From JAFGJU01 sp964570935 (GTDB taxonomy: Bacteria; Eisenbacteria; RBG-16-71-46; JAFGJU01), in NCBI GenBank assembly GCA_964570935.1, contig CAZMZP010000066.1, positions 1-23,118 of the forward strand: a stretch of DNA of 23,118 nucleotides, in the 5' to 3' direction. Positions 8,220 to 16,480 of the stretch are shown here, one piece after another. The notes under the pieces were generated by a model. It had not been told where the DNA came from. It was given only the letters and a program-made list of their open reading frames with translations, and made no database searches. Each line of letters starts with the position of its first letter. The stretch's first letter is position 1. A program made the translations under genes and the position numbers.

Positions 8220-8957
8220 CTAAGCCTGGTTCCAGAGCTTACTGGTGATGCGGCCGCCTTCCATCACGAGATAGGACAGGTTCTCGATCCAGTCGCCCAC
8301 TATGAAGAACTGATTCTCTCCCTGGGTTCTTTCGTACGGCATGTGCACGTGGCCCAGTATCACGACGTCGAACCCCTCCTCGAATTTCCTGAGCGCCACC
8401 TCATTGAAAAGCTTGTCGGCTATCCGCGTCATCTGAGACACGGAAGTCTTCCTGCTTGCACGGGAACACGCCAGGGCGAACGGAACGCCGATGCTGGCCG
8501 GGAGCATTCTGTACAGGGCGATGTTGACGGGTGACCGGAGTATCTTCTTGAGTATCTTGTACCCGGTGTCGCCGCTCCTCAGCCCGTCGCCGTGGGCCAT
8601 GCACATCTTCTTCCCCTGAAGCTCGCGCTCTATCCAGCCGTCCGAGGCCACGGCGCCGACCTGCCGTCTCAGGAAGTCCAGCATCCAGAAATCATGATTA
8701 CCGCCGGCGAAACCCAGCTGGCAGTCCGCGGCGGCCAGCTCATACAGCTTGGCGATCACGGCCGGGTGAATGTTCGGGACCGAGTTCCTGAACTCGAACC
8801 AGAAGTCGAAGAGGTCTCCCAGGACGAACAAAGCCGACTTCTCACGCTTCACCTCGTCCATGAGGCGGAGCAGAGCCGGCACCGTCTTTCTCTCGACGGC
8901 GGCGTTCGCGCCCAGGTGCGCGTCGGCGATGAAGTAGACCTTGCGTGGGACCTTCAC
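8220..8957 (-). CDS. UDP-2,3-diacylglucosamine hydrolase-like metallophosphoesterase (LpxH-like)
   Basis: Cytoplasmic enzyme of 245 residues, probably making lipid X from UDP-2,3-diacylglucosamine in lipid A synthesis. I chose GTG at 8957 (minus strand) because aaggaggg lies about six bases before it; a longer frame reaching 9041 adds residues without family similarity and overlaps the promoter. Calcineurin-type metal ligands are complete: D12-A-H14, G-D48-L-F-D-F-W, G-N87-H88-D89, H122-G-D and G-H203-V-H205. The W and F of G-D-L-F-D-F-W and G-N-H-D-F-W, and the length, fit the LpxH/LpxG-like group better than generic phosphoesterases, although LpxI could supply the step elsewhere in the genome. 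It stands alone on this strand and has its own promoter. Metal-dependent hydrolase is near certain; the exact substrate is less so. Confidence 0.88.
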   Translation of the reverse strand: MKVPRKVYFIADAHLGANAAVERKTVPALLRLMDEVKREKSALFVLGDLFDFWFEFRNSVPNIHPAVIAKLYELAAADCQLGFAGGNHDFWMLDFLRRQVGAVASDGWIERELQGKKMCMAHGDGLRSGDTGYKILKKILRSPVNIALYRMLPASIGVPFALACSRASRKTSVSQMTRIADKLFNEVALRKFEEGFDVVILGHVHMPYERTQGENQFFIVGDWIENLSYLVMEGGRITSKLWNQA

Positions 8958-8995
8958 GGTTTTCCCTCCTTGCGATGGCATGACATCCGGGCCGC

Positions 8996-9023
8996 AGTAT
9001 ACCAGAGCCGGCGGCCACGGCAA
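8996..9023 (-). promoter_or_regulatory. Promoter of the LpxH-like gene
   Basis: Read on the minus strand, ttgccg (9018-9023) and tatact (8996-9001) are spaced by 16 bases. The -10 box matches five of six consensus bases. Transcription would start near 8989, about 32 bases before the GTG start at 8957. That distance supports the shorter start. Confidence 0.5.
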
Positions 9024-9031
9024 ATGACGGG

Positions 9032-9060
9032 TTGACATCACTCGGCCGACACCCTAACCT
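9032..9060 (+). promoter_or_regulatory. Possible promoter of the envelope operon
   Basis: A perfect -35 box ttgaca (9032-9037) is followed after 17 bases by taacct (9055-9060), a weak -10 match. It lies back-to-back with the minus-strand promoter at 8996-9023, about 60 bases before the first gene of the plus-strand operon. Confidence 0.35.
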
Positions 9061-9122
9061 CGCACTAAACTCGGGGTAGTCCAGCCAAGTCCGGGGTACC
9101 ATTAATGAAGAGGGACGCGGAA

Positions 9123-9446
9123 ATGCCTTCACTCTGGGAATCGATCAAGAAGAACGTGGCCGAGTTCTATTCGTCCGCGGCCGACAGGACGGACGAGCTC
9201 GCGAAGGTCGGGGTGCGGAAGCTCGACATCGTGGGCATCAGGCGGAACATCGCGCACGGGATGGCCGACCTTGGCGGTCGGGTTCATCACATGCTCACGG
9301 AAGAAAAGAACACCGATGTGGCCGGGGACGCGGAGGTGGCCAAGCATCTCAAGTCGATTGACATGCTCCGGGCCCTGCTCGTTGACAAAGAGAAGGAAAT
9401 AGAGGCCATCAAGACGACCGCGAAACAGAAACGGGGGCAGGATTGA
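9123..9446 (+). CDS. Small helical protein of unknown function
   Basis: Predicted soluble protein of 107 residues; I do not recognise the family. ATG 9123 is preferred to ATG 9105 because agaggg lies at a good distance before it. The sequence is charged and mainly helical, with no signal peptide or membrane segment. The first 60 residues contain amphipathic stretches, and the C-terminal 40 look like a short coiled coil (alternating Leu/Ile with Lys/Glu). The stop overlaps the TTG start of the following M23 peptidase by four bases, so the two are translationally coupled. That placement suggests a job in cell-wall remodelling or division, for example as a cytoplasmic partner. This is inference only. 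Confidence 0.65.
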   Translation: MPSLWESIKKNVAEFYSSAADRTDELAKVGVRKLDIVGIRRNIAHGMADLGGRVHHMLTEEKNTDVAGDAEVAKHLKSIDMLRALLVDKEKEIEAIKTTAKQKRGQD

Positions 9447-10372
9447 GACGAAGGCACGTAACGGTCATACTCGTGCCCGACGGGAGCTCGAAGGTCCACA
9501 GTTTTCGACTGCCCGTCAAGCTGCTGAAGTCGGTCGCCGCGGCCCTTCCGCTGGCGCTCTTCGCGGCCTTTTTCCTGCTTGGAGACTCGCTCGACCCGGT
9601 TTTCGACAAGAACAGTTTCCCGGCTCTCAAGGCGGAGAACCTGGTCCTGCGGAAGAAACTGGACAAAATATCGCTGGCCGTGGACGAGCTCAGGCACGTT
9701 GTGTTGAGGAACTTCGACCTCGAAAGGCAGGCCCGCCTGCTCGCTGGCCTCGAGCCCACGGACGACGACGTCAAGAGGATGGGGGTCGGAGGACCGGAGT
9801 CCTTTGAGGAGAGCCCCCTCGCGGAGTTCGACGGGGGCCTGGCCAGGTCCGTGAGCGGCACGCAGCGCGAGCTGGACCAGCTCATAAGGCAGGCGCAGCT
9901 CCAGAGGGAGAGTTTTTCGGAAGTAGTGACGAAGCTGGAGGACAGGCGCGAGCTGTGGAAACGCACCCCTTCGGTCAGTCCCGTGCCCGGAGGGTTCAAG
10001 TCGAGTGAATTCGGCGACAGGGTGGATCCTTTCACCGGCGCGAACTCCTTCCACGAGGGCGTCGACCTCTGCGCTCCGCGCGGGACGCCCGTAATCTCGC
10101 CCGCCGACGGCGTCGTGAGGTTCGCGTCCACCCGTGCCGGGTACGGTCTCACGATCGCGATTGACCACGGAAACGGCATAACCACGTGGTTCGCGCACGT
10201 GGGCTCCATCAAGGTCTCGAACGGACAGTCGGTCAAGCGAGGCCAGACAATCGCCACCGTCGGGACCTCGGGCCGCGCCACCGCTCCGCACGTTCACTAC
10301 GAAGTGCGCGACGGCGGCAAGGCATTGGACCCGGTCCCGTACATGCTGCCGTCCAACGTCGTTGTTGACTGA
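9443..10372 (+). CDS. M23-family peptidase (LytM domain) with membrane anchor and coiled coil
   Basis: Membrane-anchored murein endopeptidase of 309 residues. The TTG start overlaps the previous stop (TTGA), after gggggcagga. A single hydrophobic segment (about residues 27-45) anchors the protein with the rest outside the cytoplasm. Residues about 55-185 are Leu/Glu/Lys/Arg-rich and predicted coiled coil. The LytM domain (about 190-305) has all the metal and catalytic residues: H204-x-x-x-D208, H252 in F-A-H-V and H283-V-H285. It therefore looks catalytically competent, unlike the degenerate LytM domains of EnvC and NlpD, which only activate amidases. It is followed 23 bases later by an amidase gene, so it may cut peptide cross-links, activate that amidase, or both. 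Confidence 0.9.
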   Translation: MRRRHVTVILVPDGSSKVHSFRLPVKLLKSVAAALPLALFAAFFLLGDSLDPVFDKNSFPALKAENLVLRKKLDKISLAVDELRHVVLRNFDLERQARLLAGLEPTDDDVKRMGVGGPESFEESPLAEFDGGLARSVSGTQRELDQLIRQAQLQRESFSEVVTKLEDRRELWKRTPSVSPVPGGFKSSEFGDRVDPFTGANSFHEGVDLCAPRGTPVISPADGVVRFASTRAGYGLTIAIDHGNGITTWFAHVGSIKVSNGQSVKRGQTIATVGTSGRATAPHVHYEVRDGGKALDPVPYMLPSNVVVD

Positions 10373-10395
10373 GGGCCGTCGAGGTGAAGACTCCC

Positions 10396-11574
10396 ATGAA
10401 CGCGGCGCCCGCAGCCTTGATTTCCGCTGCAATTTTCTTCCTGGCTCTGATGCTGCCCTGCGAAGCCGGCGCCGCGCTGACCGTCCAGAGCGTCAGGCAC
10501 TGGACCGCTCCCGACCACACGCGGATTGTGATAGACGTCTCGGGTTCACCCAAGTTCCGGCATTCGGAATTGGGTTCCCCTCCCAGAATCGTGATCGAGA
10601 TCTCCAAGGCCAAGCTCCATTCTTCGGTGCGCGAGCTCGCCGTTTCGGACGGAGTGGTGGACAAGGTCAGGTTCAACATCCTCTCGGGCGGAGTCGTGCA
10701 AATCGTGGTGGACCTGCCCAGGCGGGCCGAGTCCGAGGTCTTCCATCTAACAAAGCTGGACGGCAAGCCGCATCGGATAGTCGTTGACGTGAAGAAGTCA
10801 GTGGCGCCGCAGGAGCCCGTGCCGGTCGGAGAACCGTCCCTGCTCCCCAAAGAGAAGAAGACGCGGGTCGTCGTGATAGACGCCGGCCACGGAGGAGAAG
10901 ACCCAGGCGCAGTCGGAAGGGGCGGCCTCAGGGAAAAGGACATCTGTCTCAAGCTGGCCAGGAAACTCAAGGAAAAACTGGACTCCGTGCCGGGCATCAA
11001 AGCGTACCTCACGAGGAACGGAGACTACTTCATCCCGTTGAGAAAGAGGACCAAGATCGCGAAGGACCTGGGCGCCGACGTCTTCATGAGCATCCACATG
11101 AACGCCTCGCGGAGCAGGGGAGCGTTCGGGACGGAGGTCTTCTTCCTGTCGCTGACCGGGGCCACGGACGAGGCGGCAAGGGAGCTCGCGAAGATGGAGA
11201 ACGAGGCCGACCTCGTGGGTGGAGTGCCGCTGGAGGCCGAGGAAGACATCGTGTCCATACTGACTGATTTGAAACAGTCAAACGCCATCGCCAGGAGCTC
11301 CGAGCTGGCTGAAGAGGTCATAGACTCGCTCGGCCGTCACAGGAGTCTGGTCACGAGAGGCGTCAAACAGGCGGGCTTCACGGTGCTCAAGTCGGCCGAC
11401 TTTCCGTGCGTGCTGGTGGAGGTGGCCTTCATCTCCAACAGCTCGGAGGCCTCCCTGATGCGGTCGGACGACTTCCACGACGAAGTGGCCGGCCTGCTGA
11501 CCAACGCCGTCAAGCAGTACTGCGGCGTGTACGCGTCCGCGGGCGATGCCTCGGCTGCGCAGGGGGCGCAGTAG
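10396..11574 (+). CDS. N-acetylmuramoyl-L-alanine amidase, AmiA/B/C type
   Basis: Periplasmic cell-wall amidase of 392 residues that cleaves the bond between MurNAc and the stem peptide. ATG 10396 was chosen over GTG 10384 because aggtgaag provides a ribosome binding site. The signal peptide ends near residue 28 (A-G-A). An AMIN domain follows (about 30-125), which targets the septum or peptidoglycan in relatives. The Amidase_3 domain (about 155-385) has zinc ligands H165 (D-A-G-H-G-G), E180 and H234 (S-I-H-M-N-A) and catalytic E342 (V-E-V-A-F-I-S-N). Between H234 and E342 lies the segment with A-K-M-E-N-E-A-D-L-V-G-G that carries the autoinhibitory helix in E. coli AmiB/AmiC. Such enzymes need a LytM activator, and a LytM protein is encoded just upstream. 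The class is certain; the subtype is likely. Confidence 0.93.
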   Translation: MNAAPAALISAAIFFLALMLPCEAGAALTVQSVRHWTAPDHTRIVIDVSGSPKFRHSELGSPPRIVIEISKAKLHSSVRELAVSDGVVDKVRFNILSGGVVQIVVDLPRRAESEVFHLTKLDGKPHRIVVDVKKSVAPQEPVPVGEPSLLPKEKKTRVVVIDAGHGGEDPGAVGRGGLREKDICLKLARKLKEKLDSVPGIKAYLTRNGDYFIPLRKRTKIAKDLGADVFMSIHMNASRSRGAFGTEVFFLSLTGATDEAARELAKMENEADLVGGVPLEAEEDIVSILTDLKQSNAIARSSELAEEVIDSLGRHRSLVTRGVKQAGFTVLKSADFPCVLVEVAFISNSSEASLMRSDDFHDEVAGLLTNAVKQYCGVYASAGDASAAQGAQ

Positions 11575-11646
11575 CCGCGGGCGCCCGCGCGGCCTCGGCG
11601 GCAGAGTAGCCTCCGCCCTCCCGCACCTCTGACCACAGGAGACCGT

Positions 11647-12216
11647 TTGAACCTGATTCTGCGATGGGACACGTGGCTCTTCTATCTCATCAACGTCAGG
11701 ACCGCCAACCCGGTCTTCGACGTCGTGATGCCGTTTATCACGGAGAAAGAACCTCTCATCTATGTTTTGGGCGCGCTGTGGCTCGTGCTGTTCTGGCGGG
11801 CACGGCGAAGGGGCAGGATCGTGGCGCTCGCAACGCTGGTCGTGATCGCGATAAGCGACCAAGCCTCGGCCAATCTTTTCAAGTCGGTGTTCTCGAGAAC
11901 GAGGCCGCCGTACGCTCTGGATTCGGTGAGGCTTCTCGTGGACACCACGCGTTCCTTCTCGTTTCCGTCCGCCCACGCCTCGAATTTCTTCGCGGTGGCT
12001 TCCTTCGTCTCCAGCTTCTACCGCCGCCCGAGAGTCTGGCTGTACTTCGTAGCCGCCCTCGTGGCTTACTCGCGCGTGTACGTGGGCGTGCATTATCCCA
12101 CTGACGTGCTGGCCGGCGCGGCGCTGGGGCTGGCCGTGGGCTTTGCTGCCGCGTATCTTCTCAGGCGACTCCTCGGGCCTTACCTGTCGCCGGCCGTGGG
12201 AGGATTTCATGACTGA
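11647..12216 (+). CDS. PAP2-family membrane phosphatase
   Basis: Integral membrane lipid phosphatase of 189 residues. The TTG start follows aggaga. Five or six hydrophobic segments are visible. The three-part PAP2 signature is complete: K79-x6-R86-P, P-S-A-H110 and S-R143-x5-H149-x3-D153, giving a His-nucleophile active site on the outer face of the inner membrane. Family members dephosphorylate undecaprenyl pyrophosphate, phosphatidylglycerol phosphate or lipid A. The neighbouring murein amidase and endopeptidase favour recycling of undecaprenyl pyrophosphate, but sequence alone cannot decide. It ends inside the next gene with an eight-base overlap. Confidence 0.9.
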   Translation: MNLILRWDTWLFYLINVRTANPVFDVVMPFITEKEPLIYVLGALWLVLFWRARRRGRIVALATLVVIAISDQASANLFKSVFSRTRPPYALDSVRLLVDTTRSFSFPSAHASNFFAVASFVSSFYRRPRVWLYFVAALVAYSRVYVGVHYPTDVLAGAALGLAVGFAAAYLLRRLLGPYLSPAVGGFHD

Positions 12217-12574
12217 CAGGTTGCGACTTCTGCCGGCGCTCTTCCTGCTGACGTTCTTTGCAGTGACCGGGGCCGGGTGTGAGAAACCGCGCGTTTACGG
12301 TGAGTGGGTCGTTGTCGGCCATGTCGTTGACGTTGAGACCGCCGCGCCGATCGACGGCGCGCGGGTCTACGCAACCTCCTACCTTTCTTTCCCTGTTGCC
12401 TGGGGAAAACGCCATTTTCAATGTTACAGCGATGAGAACGGAGAGTTTAAGCTGGTGTACGGCTCCGGCGAACTCCGATTGTTCGAAGTGGAGAAGGATG
12501 GGTACCTGCCGGCCGCGCAGACTCTCGAAGGTTCGGGCGAACTGTATTTTACTCTTGAGAAGGCAGTCCCGTGA
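12209..12574 (+). CDS. Small lipoprotein with carboxypeptidase-regulatory-like domain
   Basis: Predicted lipoprotein of 121 residues. ATG 12209 overlaps the end of the PAP2 gene by eight bases and follows gggagga; a longer in-frame start at 12143 lies within that gene and would add a non-signal N-terminus. The signal peptide ends at a lipobox (T-G-A-G-C, about residue 24). The rest is one beta-sandwich of the CarboxypepD_reg type: G-H-V-V-D-V-E-T-A-A-P-I-D-G-A-R-V-Y-A, then S-D-E-N-G-E-F-K-L and a V-E-K-D-G-Y-L strand. Such domains are structural or binding modules. The overlap places it in the envelope operon as its last gene. Partner unknown. Confidence 0.8.
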   Translation: MTDRLRLLPALFLLTFFAVTGAGCEKPRVYGEWVVVGHVVDVETAAPIDGARVYATSYLSFPVAWGKRHFQCYSDENGEFKLVYGSGELRLFEVEKDGYLPAAQTLEGSGELYFTLEKAVP

Positions 12575-12609
12575 CCCGCGTTCGGCGCACGGCCGCCCCG
12601 CGTTCTCGC

Positions 12610-12638
12610 TTGCGCCAACCCGCTTGCCCTGCTATAGT
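12610..12638 (+). promoter_or_regulatory. Possible promoter of the ccdA-tlpA-feo region
   Basis: A -10 box tatagt (12633-12638, five of six) lies 17 bases after ttgcgc (12610-12615, three of six). Transcription from about 12645 would give a leader of roughly 64 bases. I see no clear DtxR-type palindrome over it. Confidence 0.4.
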
Positions 12639-12708
12639 TGCATAACATCCTGGAACTCACCTAGCCTTTTGCCAGTGTTACCGCCCTCGGCTGGAAAAGG
12701 AGTAAACA

Positions 12709-13422
12709 TTGGAGAAAGTCAACCTCATCACGGCGTTTGGCGCGGGTCTCTTTTCGTTTATCTCTCCGTGCGTGCTTCCGCTCGTTCCCGGCTACATCTC
12801 GTTCGTTTCGGGCGTGTCGCTCGAGAACATGAAGGACGGGACGCGGACGAAATCGTCACTGGGGAAGATCGCGGTCAACTGCCTCCTCTTCATCCTGGGT
12901 TTCTCCGCGCTGTTCATCAGCCTCGGCGCCTCCGCGACCTACATCGGGCAGTTCCTTAACGACAAGCTGCCGCTCTTCTCGAAAATCGCCGGCGTCGTAG
13001 TCATAGTCTTCGGCCTCCACGTCATGGGCGTGTTCAGGATTCCATTCCTGAACTACGAGAAGCGCTTTCACGCCACCAGCAAACGGCTTGGGCTCTTCGG
13101 CTCGTTCCTGGTGGGCGTGGCGTTCGCGTTCGGCTGGACTCCGTGCATAGGCCCGATCCTGGGCGCTATCCTGGCGTTCGCGAGCACGCAGGAGACAGTC
13201 TCGGAGGGCGTGCTCCTCCTGTCGGCGTATTCACTCGGCCTGGGCATCCCGTTCTTCGCGGCGGGAATCGGCATGAACGCCGCGATGGGCCTCATGCGAG
13301 GCATGAGGAAGCACTACAGGAAGGTCGAAATCGTGAGCGGGCTTCTGCTCATCGCCGTGGGCATACTGATTCTGACGAACAGCCTCCAGAGGCTGGCTTT
13401 CATGTTCCAGGGAATGGAATAG
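12709..13422 (+). CDS. ccdA: CcdA-family thiol-disulfide transporter
   Basis: Inner-membrane protein of 237 residues with six hydrophobic segments that passes electrons from cytoplasmic thioredoxin to periplasmic thiol proteins. The TTG start follows aaaggag. The paired redox cysteines sit in the two hallmark sites: F-I-S-P-C21-V-L-P-L-V-P-G-Y in the first membrane helix, and F-G-W-T-P-C146-I-G-P-I-L-G in the fourth. The length fits CcdA; the periplasmic alpha and gamma domains of full DsbD are absent. The TlpA-like thioredoxin 96 bases downstream is the natural electron acceptor. In other bacteria this pair supports cytochrome c maturation. Confidence 0.93.
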   Translation: MEKVNLITAFGAGLFSFISPCVLPLVPGYISFVSGVSLENMKDGTRTKSSLGKIAVNCLLFILGFSALFISLGASATYIGQFLNDKLPLFSKIAGVVVIVFGLHVMGVFRIPFLNYEKRFHATSKRLGLFGSFLVGVAFAFGWTPCIGPILGAILAFASTQETVSEGVLLLSAYSLGLGIPFFAAGIGMNAAMGLMRGMRKHYRKVEIVSGLLLIAVGILILTNSLQRLAFMFQGME

Positions 13423-13518
13423 GGGCGCGGGCCGGGTGACCCCGCTTCGGCAGCCCCGGCGCCGGCGCGGGAGCGTGCCGCGAGGACCCACTCTTACACA
13501 CGAAGGGACGCGCACGAC

Positions 13519-14085
13519 ATGAGGAAACGCACAACGACTCACCGCCGCCTGGTCACGCACCGCCGCTTAGTCACGGCCGCCAGGGTCGCCACGACGGCCA
13601 CGCTGGCCGCCGCCTTACTGCTGCTGCTCACGCTTTCCTGCTCCTCCGACAAAGGGTCGAAGGAAGGCGGAGGCGCCCCCGACTTCGTGCTGACGAGTCT
13701 CGACGGCAGGGAGGTGCGGCTCTCCCAGTTTAAGGGCAAGGTCGTGATCCTGGATTTCTGGGCCACGTGGTGCCCTCCCTGCAAGCTGGAGCTCCCGCAC
13801 TTCATCGAGCTCCACCAGGAGTTCCAGGACGACGGCCTCGTCATCATCGGCGTCTCGCTGGACAGGACCGGCATCCGCGAGGTGGCCGCGTTCGTGAAAG
13901 AATGGAAGATTCCGTACGTCGTGGTGATGGGTACGGGCGAGGTCGTCAAGAACTACGGCGGCATCAGGGGAATCCCCACCACGTTCGTGATCGGCAAGGA
14001 CGGAAAGATCTATCGCAAGTACGTCGGCTACAGAAAGAAGGAAGTGTTCCAGAACGACGTTACGAGGTTGCTCAAGGAAATCTGA
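13519..14085 (+). CDS. TlpA/ResA-type periplasmic thioredoxin
   Basis: Membrane-attached thiol-disulfide oxidoreductase of 188 residues. A long basic N-region precedes a hydrophobic stretch (about residues 22-39) and a lipobox-like site at Cys41, so it is either a lipoprotein or a membrane-anchored protein. The AhpC/TSA-Redoxin-type fold spans about 53-188, with F-W-A-T-W-C85-P-P-C88 as the redox centre and G-I-P-T-T-F carrying the cis-proline. C-P-P-C is typical of TlpA/ResA reductants. The N-region contains a tandem duplication of 18 bases (13540-13575) encoding H-R-R-L-V-T twice. The CcdA gene just upstream probably keeps it reduced. Targets could be apocytochromes or other envelope proteins with C-x-x-C motifs. 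Confidence 0.9.
   Translation: MRKRTTTHRRLVTHRRLVTAARVATTATLAAALLLLLTLSCSSDKGSKEGGGAPDFVLTSLDGREVRLSQFKGKVVILDFWATWCPPCKLELPHFIELHQEFQDDGLVIIGVSLDRTGIREVAAFVKEWKIPYVVVMGTGEVVKNYGGIRGIPTTFVIGKDGKIYRKYVGYRKKEVFQNDVTRLLKEI
13540..13575 (+). repeat. 18-bp tandem duplication inside the TlpA-like gene
   Basis: 13540-13557 and 13558-13575 agree at 16 of 18 positions and keep the frame. The duplication lengthens the basic region before the hydrophobic anchor. Confidence 0.8.
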
Positions 14086-14098
14086 GGAGCAGGTGGCC

Positions 14099-14452
14099 AT
14101 GAAAACGAAGCTCAAGGACGTCAGCAAGAAGATCAAGGAACCCTGGAAGCCGCAGGAGGTGGCCTGCATCGACGGTCACCACGTGTATCTCTGTCTTTTC
14201 AAGGGTGAGTTCGTGTCCCACAAGCACCCCGGAGACGAGTTTTTCCTGTGCCTGGACGGGCAGCTCGAGATAGAGACTCCCGACGGCACGATCGTCCTCA
14301 AAGAGGGGGAGGGCACTCTCATAAAGAAGGGTACTCCGCACAAGAGCAGGGCCAAGAAGAAAGCTCTGCTCCTGATGTTCGAGAGAATCGGGCTTCAGAG
14401 GCAGCCGACTGAGACCCAGAAGCCGGGGAGCGGCGGCCAGGGCCGCAAGTAG
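14099..14452 (+). CDS. Single-domain cupin protein
   Basis: Predicted small cytoplasmic protein of 117 residues. ATG 14099 is preferred over GTG 14093 because gaggag (14084-14089) is spaced correctly for it. Cupin motif 1 is present (H41-K-H43-x3-E47 then C-L-D-G) and motif 2 is present in part (K-G-T-P-H81), giving a likely three-His/one-Glu metal site. The start lies 13 bases after the stop of the TlpA-like gene, and the stop is three bases before FeoB. Position suggests a link to iron or another metal, as sensor, chaperone or enzyme, but single-domain cupins vary widely in function. I would not assign a reaction. Confidence 0.85.
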   Translation: MKTKLKDVSKKIKEPWKPQEVACIDGHHVYLCLFKGEFVSHKHPGDEFFLCLDGQLEIETPDGTIVLKEGEGTLIKKGTPHKSRAKKKALLLMFERIGLQRQPTETQKPGSGGQGRK

Positions 14453-14455
14453 CAC

Positions 14456-16396
14456 GTGGCGCGACCCCAACCCGTCTCGGCTCTCGTCGGAAACCCCAAC
14501 GTCGGCAAGAGCGTCATCTTCGGACTCCTCACCGGCCGCTACGTCACAGTTTCCAACTACCCGGGCACGACGGTCGAAGTGACGACCGGACACGCGAAGC
14601 TCTGCAAGGAAAAGTGCCTCCTGGTCGACACTCCGGGCGTCAACAGCCTCGTACCGATGTCGGAGGACGAGCAAGTCACGCGAGACCTCCTTCTTGACTC
14701 CGCCCTGCGGGTCGTCATTCAGGTCGCCGACGCCAAGAATCTGAAGAGAGGGCTCCTCGTGACGCTCCAGCTCGCGGAGATGGGATTGCCGGTCGTGCTC
14801 GCGCTCAACATGTACGACGAGGCCAGAAGCAGGGGCATTTCCATCGATTCGGACGGCCTTTCGCAGCTTCTTGGAATCCACGTGATACCGACCGTAGCCA
14901 CTCAGAAGCGCGGCGTGGACAAGATCGCGCACGTCGCGCTGTCCGCCCGTGTGCCCACGCTTCGCGTCAGGTACGCCGACAGCATAGAGGAAGCGGTGAC
15001 GGAGATAGAGGGCCTGCTGCCCGAGGCGAGGATATCGAAGAGGTCTCTGGCCCTCATGCTTCTGTCCGGCGACAGCTCGATCGAGGAGAAGCTCCTTGGG
15101 CTCTCGCACGAGGCAAGGTCGCGCATCAGGCAGATCGCGGACGGGCTTCAGAAGGGCTACGGAGAGCCGCTCAATTACTTTATCAACCGCACGCGTCTCT
15201 CGGTGATAGACACCGTACTGAGCCAGGTGATGTCGTCGCGCGGAGGCGCGGCGCGCGGATGGCTGGCCAGGCTGGGCCTCCTCATGATGCATCCTCTCTG
15301 GGGGATTCCGTTCCTGGCGGTTGTGCTGTGGCTGACTTATCAGTTTGTGGGGCGCCTTGGCGCGGGCACGTTCGTGGATTTTATGGAAGGCACCGTCTTC
15401 GGCAGGTACATCAACCCGTTCTTCGTGTACGTCGCCGAAAGGACGCTCCCGTCGGGCTTCGTCAGGGAGCTTTTCGTCGGCGAGTACGGCGTCGTCACGA
15501 TGGGGCTCACCTACGCGTTCGGCATAATCCTCCCCATTGTGGGGACCTTCTTCGTGGCCTTCGGGATGCTGGAGGACTCTGGCTACCTCCCGCGGCTCGC
15601 CATCATGACTGACAGGGTGTTCAAGAAGATGGGCTTGAGCGGAAAGGCCGTGCTTCCGATAGTGCTGGGTCTGGGCTGCGACACGATGGCCACGCTCACC
15701 GCGCGGGTGATGGAGACGCGCAAGGAGAGGATAATCGTGACGCTCCTGCTCGCCCTGGCCGTGCCCTGCTCGGCTCAACTGGGCGTCATACTCGGGATGC
15801 TGGGGGGGCTCTCTCCCGTCGCGGCGGTCGTCTGGCTGGGTACGCTCATCGGCGTGATGTTCCTGGCGGGCGCGATGGCGGCGAAAGTGCTCCCCGGGAA
15901 GAAGTCTGACTTCCTGCTCGAGATCCCGCCGCTCCGGCTGCCGCAGCTGTCCAACATACTGATAAAGACGGGCACCAGAATCGAATGGTACCTGAAGGAG
16001 GCCGTCTGGCTCTTCGTCGCGGGCACGCTCATCCTTTTCCTGCTGGACAAGTCGGGGGCGCTCAAGGCGGTCGAGAGAGCGGCCGCTCCGCTCATCGTGG
16101 GCTGGCTCTCGCTACCCCGGGAGGCGACGCAGGCCTTCATCATCGGCTTCCTGAGACGCGACTACGGCGCGGCGGGGCTCTTCGTCCTGGCCAAGAGGGG
16201 ACAGCTGGACCCGGTGCAGATAGTCGTGAGTCTTGTGACCATCACACTTTTCATACCATGCTTCGCCAATTTCCTGATGATACTCAAGGAGAGAGGGCCC
16301 AAGGTTACGCTCTGGATCGTGGGGTTCGTGCTTCCGTTCGCGTTCCTGGTGGGAGGTCTTCTCAACCTTGCGCTGAGACACTTCAAGATACTGTAG
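14456..16396 (+). CDS. feoB: Ferrous iron transporter FeoB
   Basis: Inner-membrane Fe(II) uptake protein of 646 residues. The GTG start lies three bases after the cupin stop with a weak ribosome binding site, suggesting translational coupling. The N-terminal G-domain has G1 (G12-N-P-N-V-G-K-S19), G2 (N-Y-P-G-T-T), G3 (D58-T-P-G) and G4 (N118-M-Y-D121). A helical GDI-like region follows to about residue 260. Then come about eight to ten hydrophobic segments with two Gate (nucleoside-recognition) repeats. The Gate cysteine regions (G-L-G-C-D-T-M-A-T; A-V-P-C-S-A-Q-L) and F-L-R-R-D-Y-G-A-A-G-L near the C-terminus are characteristic. The protein is shorter than E. coli FeoB. A DtxR-FeoA fusion 84 bases downstream supplies the FeoA part. 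Confidence 0.95.
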   Translation: MARPQPVSALVGNPNVGKSVIFGLLTGRYVTVSNYPGTTVEVTTGHAKLCKEKCLLVDTPGVNSLVPMSEDEQVTRDLLLDSALRVVIQVADAKNLKRGLLVTLQLAEMGLPVVLALNMYDEARSRGISIDSDGLSQLLGIHVIPTVATQKRGVDKIAHVALSARVPTLRVRYADSIEEAVTEIEGLLPEARISKRSLALMLLSGDSSIEEKLLGLSHEARSRIRQIADGLQKGYGEPLNYFINRTRLSVIDTVLSQVMSSRGGAARGWLARLGLLMMHPLWGIPFLAVVLWLTYQFVGRLGAGTFVDFMEGTVFGRYINPFFVYVAERTLPSGFVRELFVGEYGVVTMGLTYAFGIILPIVGTFFVAFGMLEDSGYLPRLAIMTDRVFKKMGLSGKAVLPIVLGLGCDTMATLTARVMETRKERIIVTLLLALAVPCSAQLGVILGMLGGLSPVAAVVWLGTLIGVMFLAGAMAAKVLPGKKSDFLLEIPPLRLPQLSNILIKTGTRIEWYLKEAVWLFVAGTLILFLLDKSGALKAVERAAAPLIVGWLSLPREATQAFIIGFLRRDYGAAGLFVLAKRGQLDPVQIVVSLVTITLFIPCFANFLMILKERGPKVTLWIVGFVLPFAFLVGGLLNLALRHFKIL

Positions 16397-16480
16397 CCCG
16401 GCCGGCGGCCGTTCAGGGGACGCCGGGCGCGCGTCGCGCCGCCGCGGCGTCGAAGATCACAGCCCGGCCACGGAGGAACA

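Noticed and set aside
14072..15778. A 568-codon minus-strand frame opposite the cupin and feoB
   Set aside because: It is a shadow of real genes; the protein is repetitive in Arg/His/Glu and matches no family.
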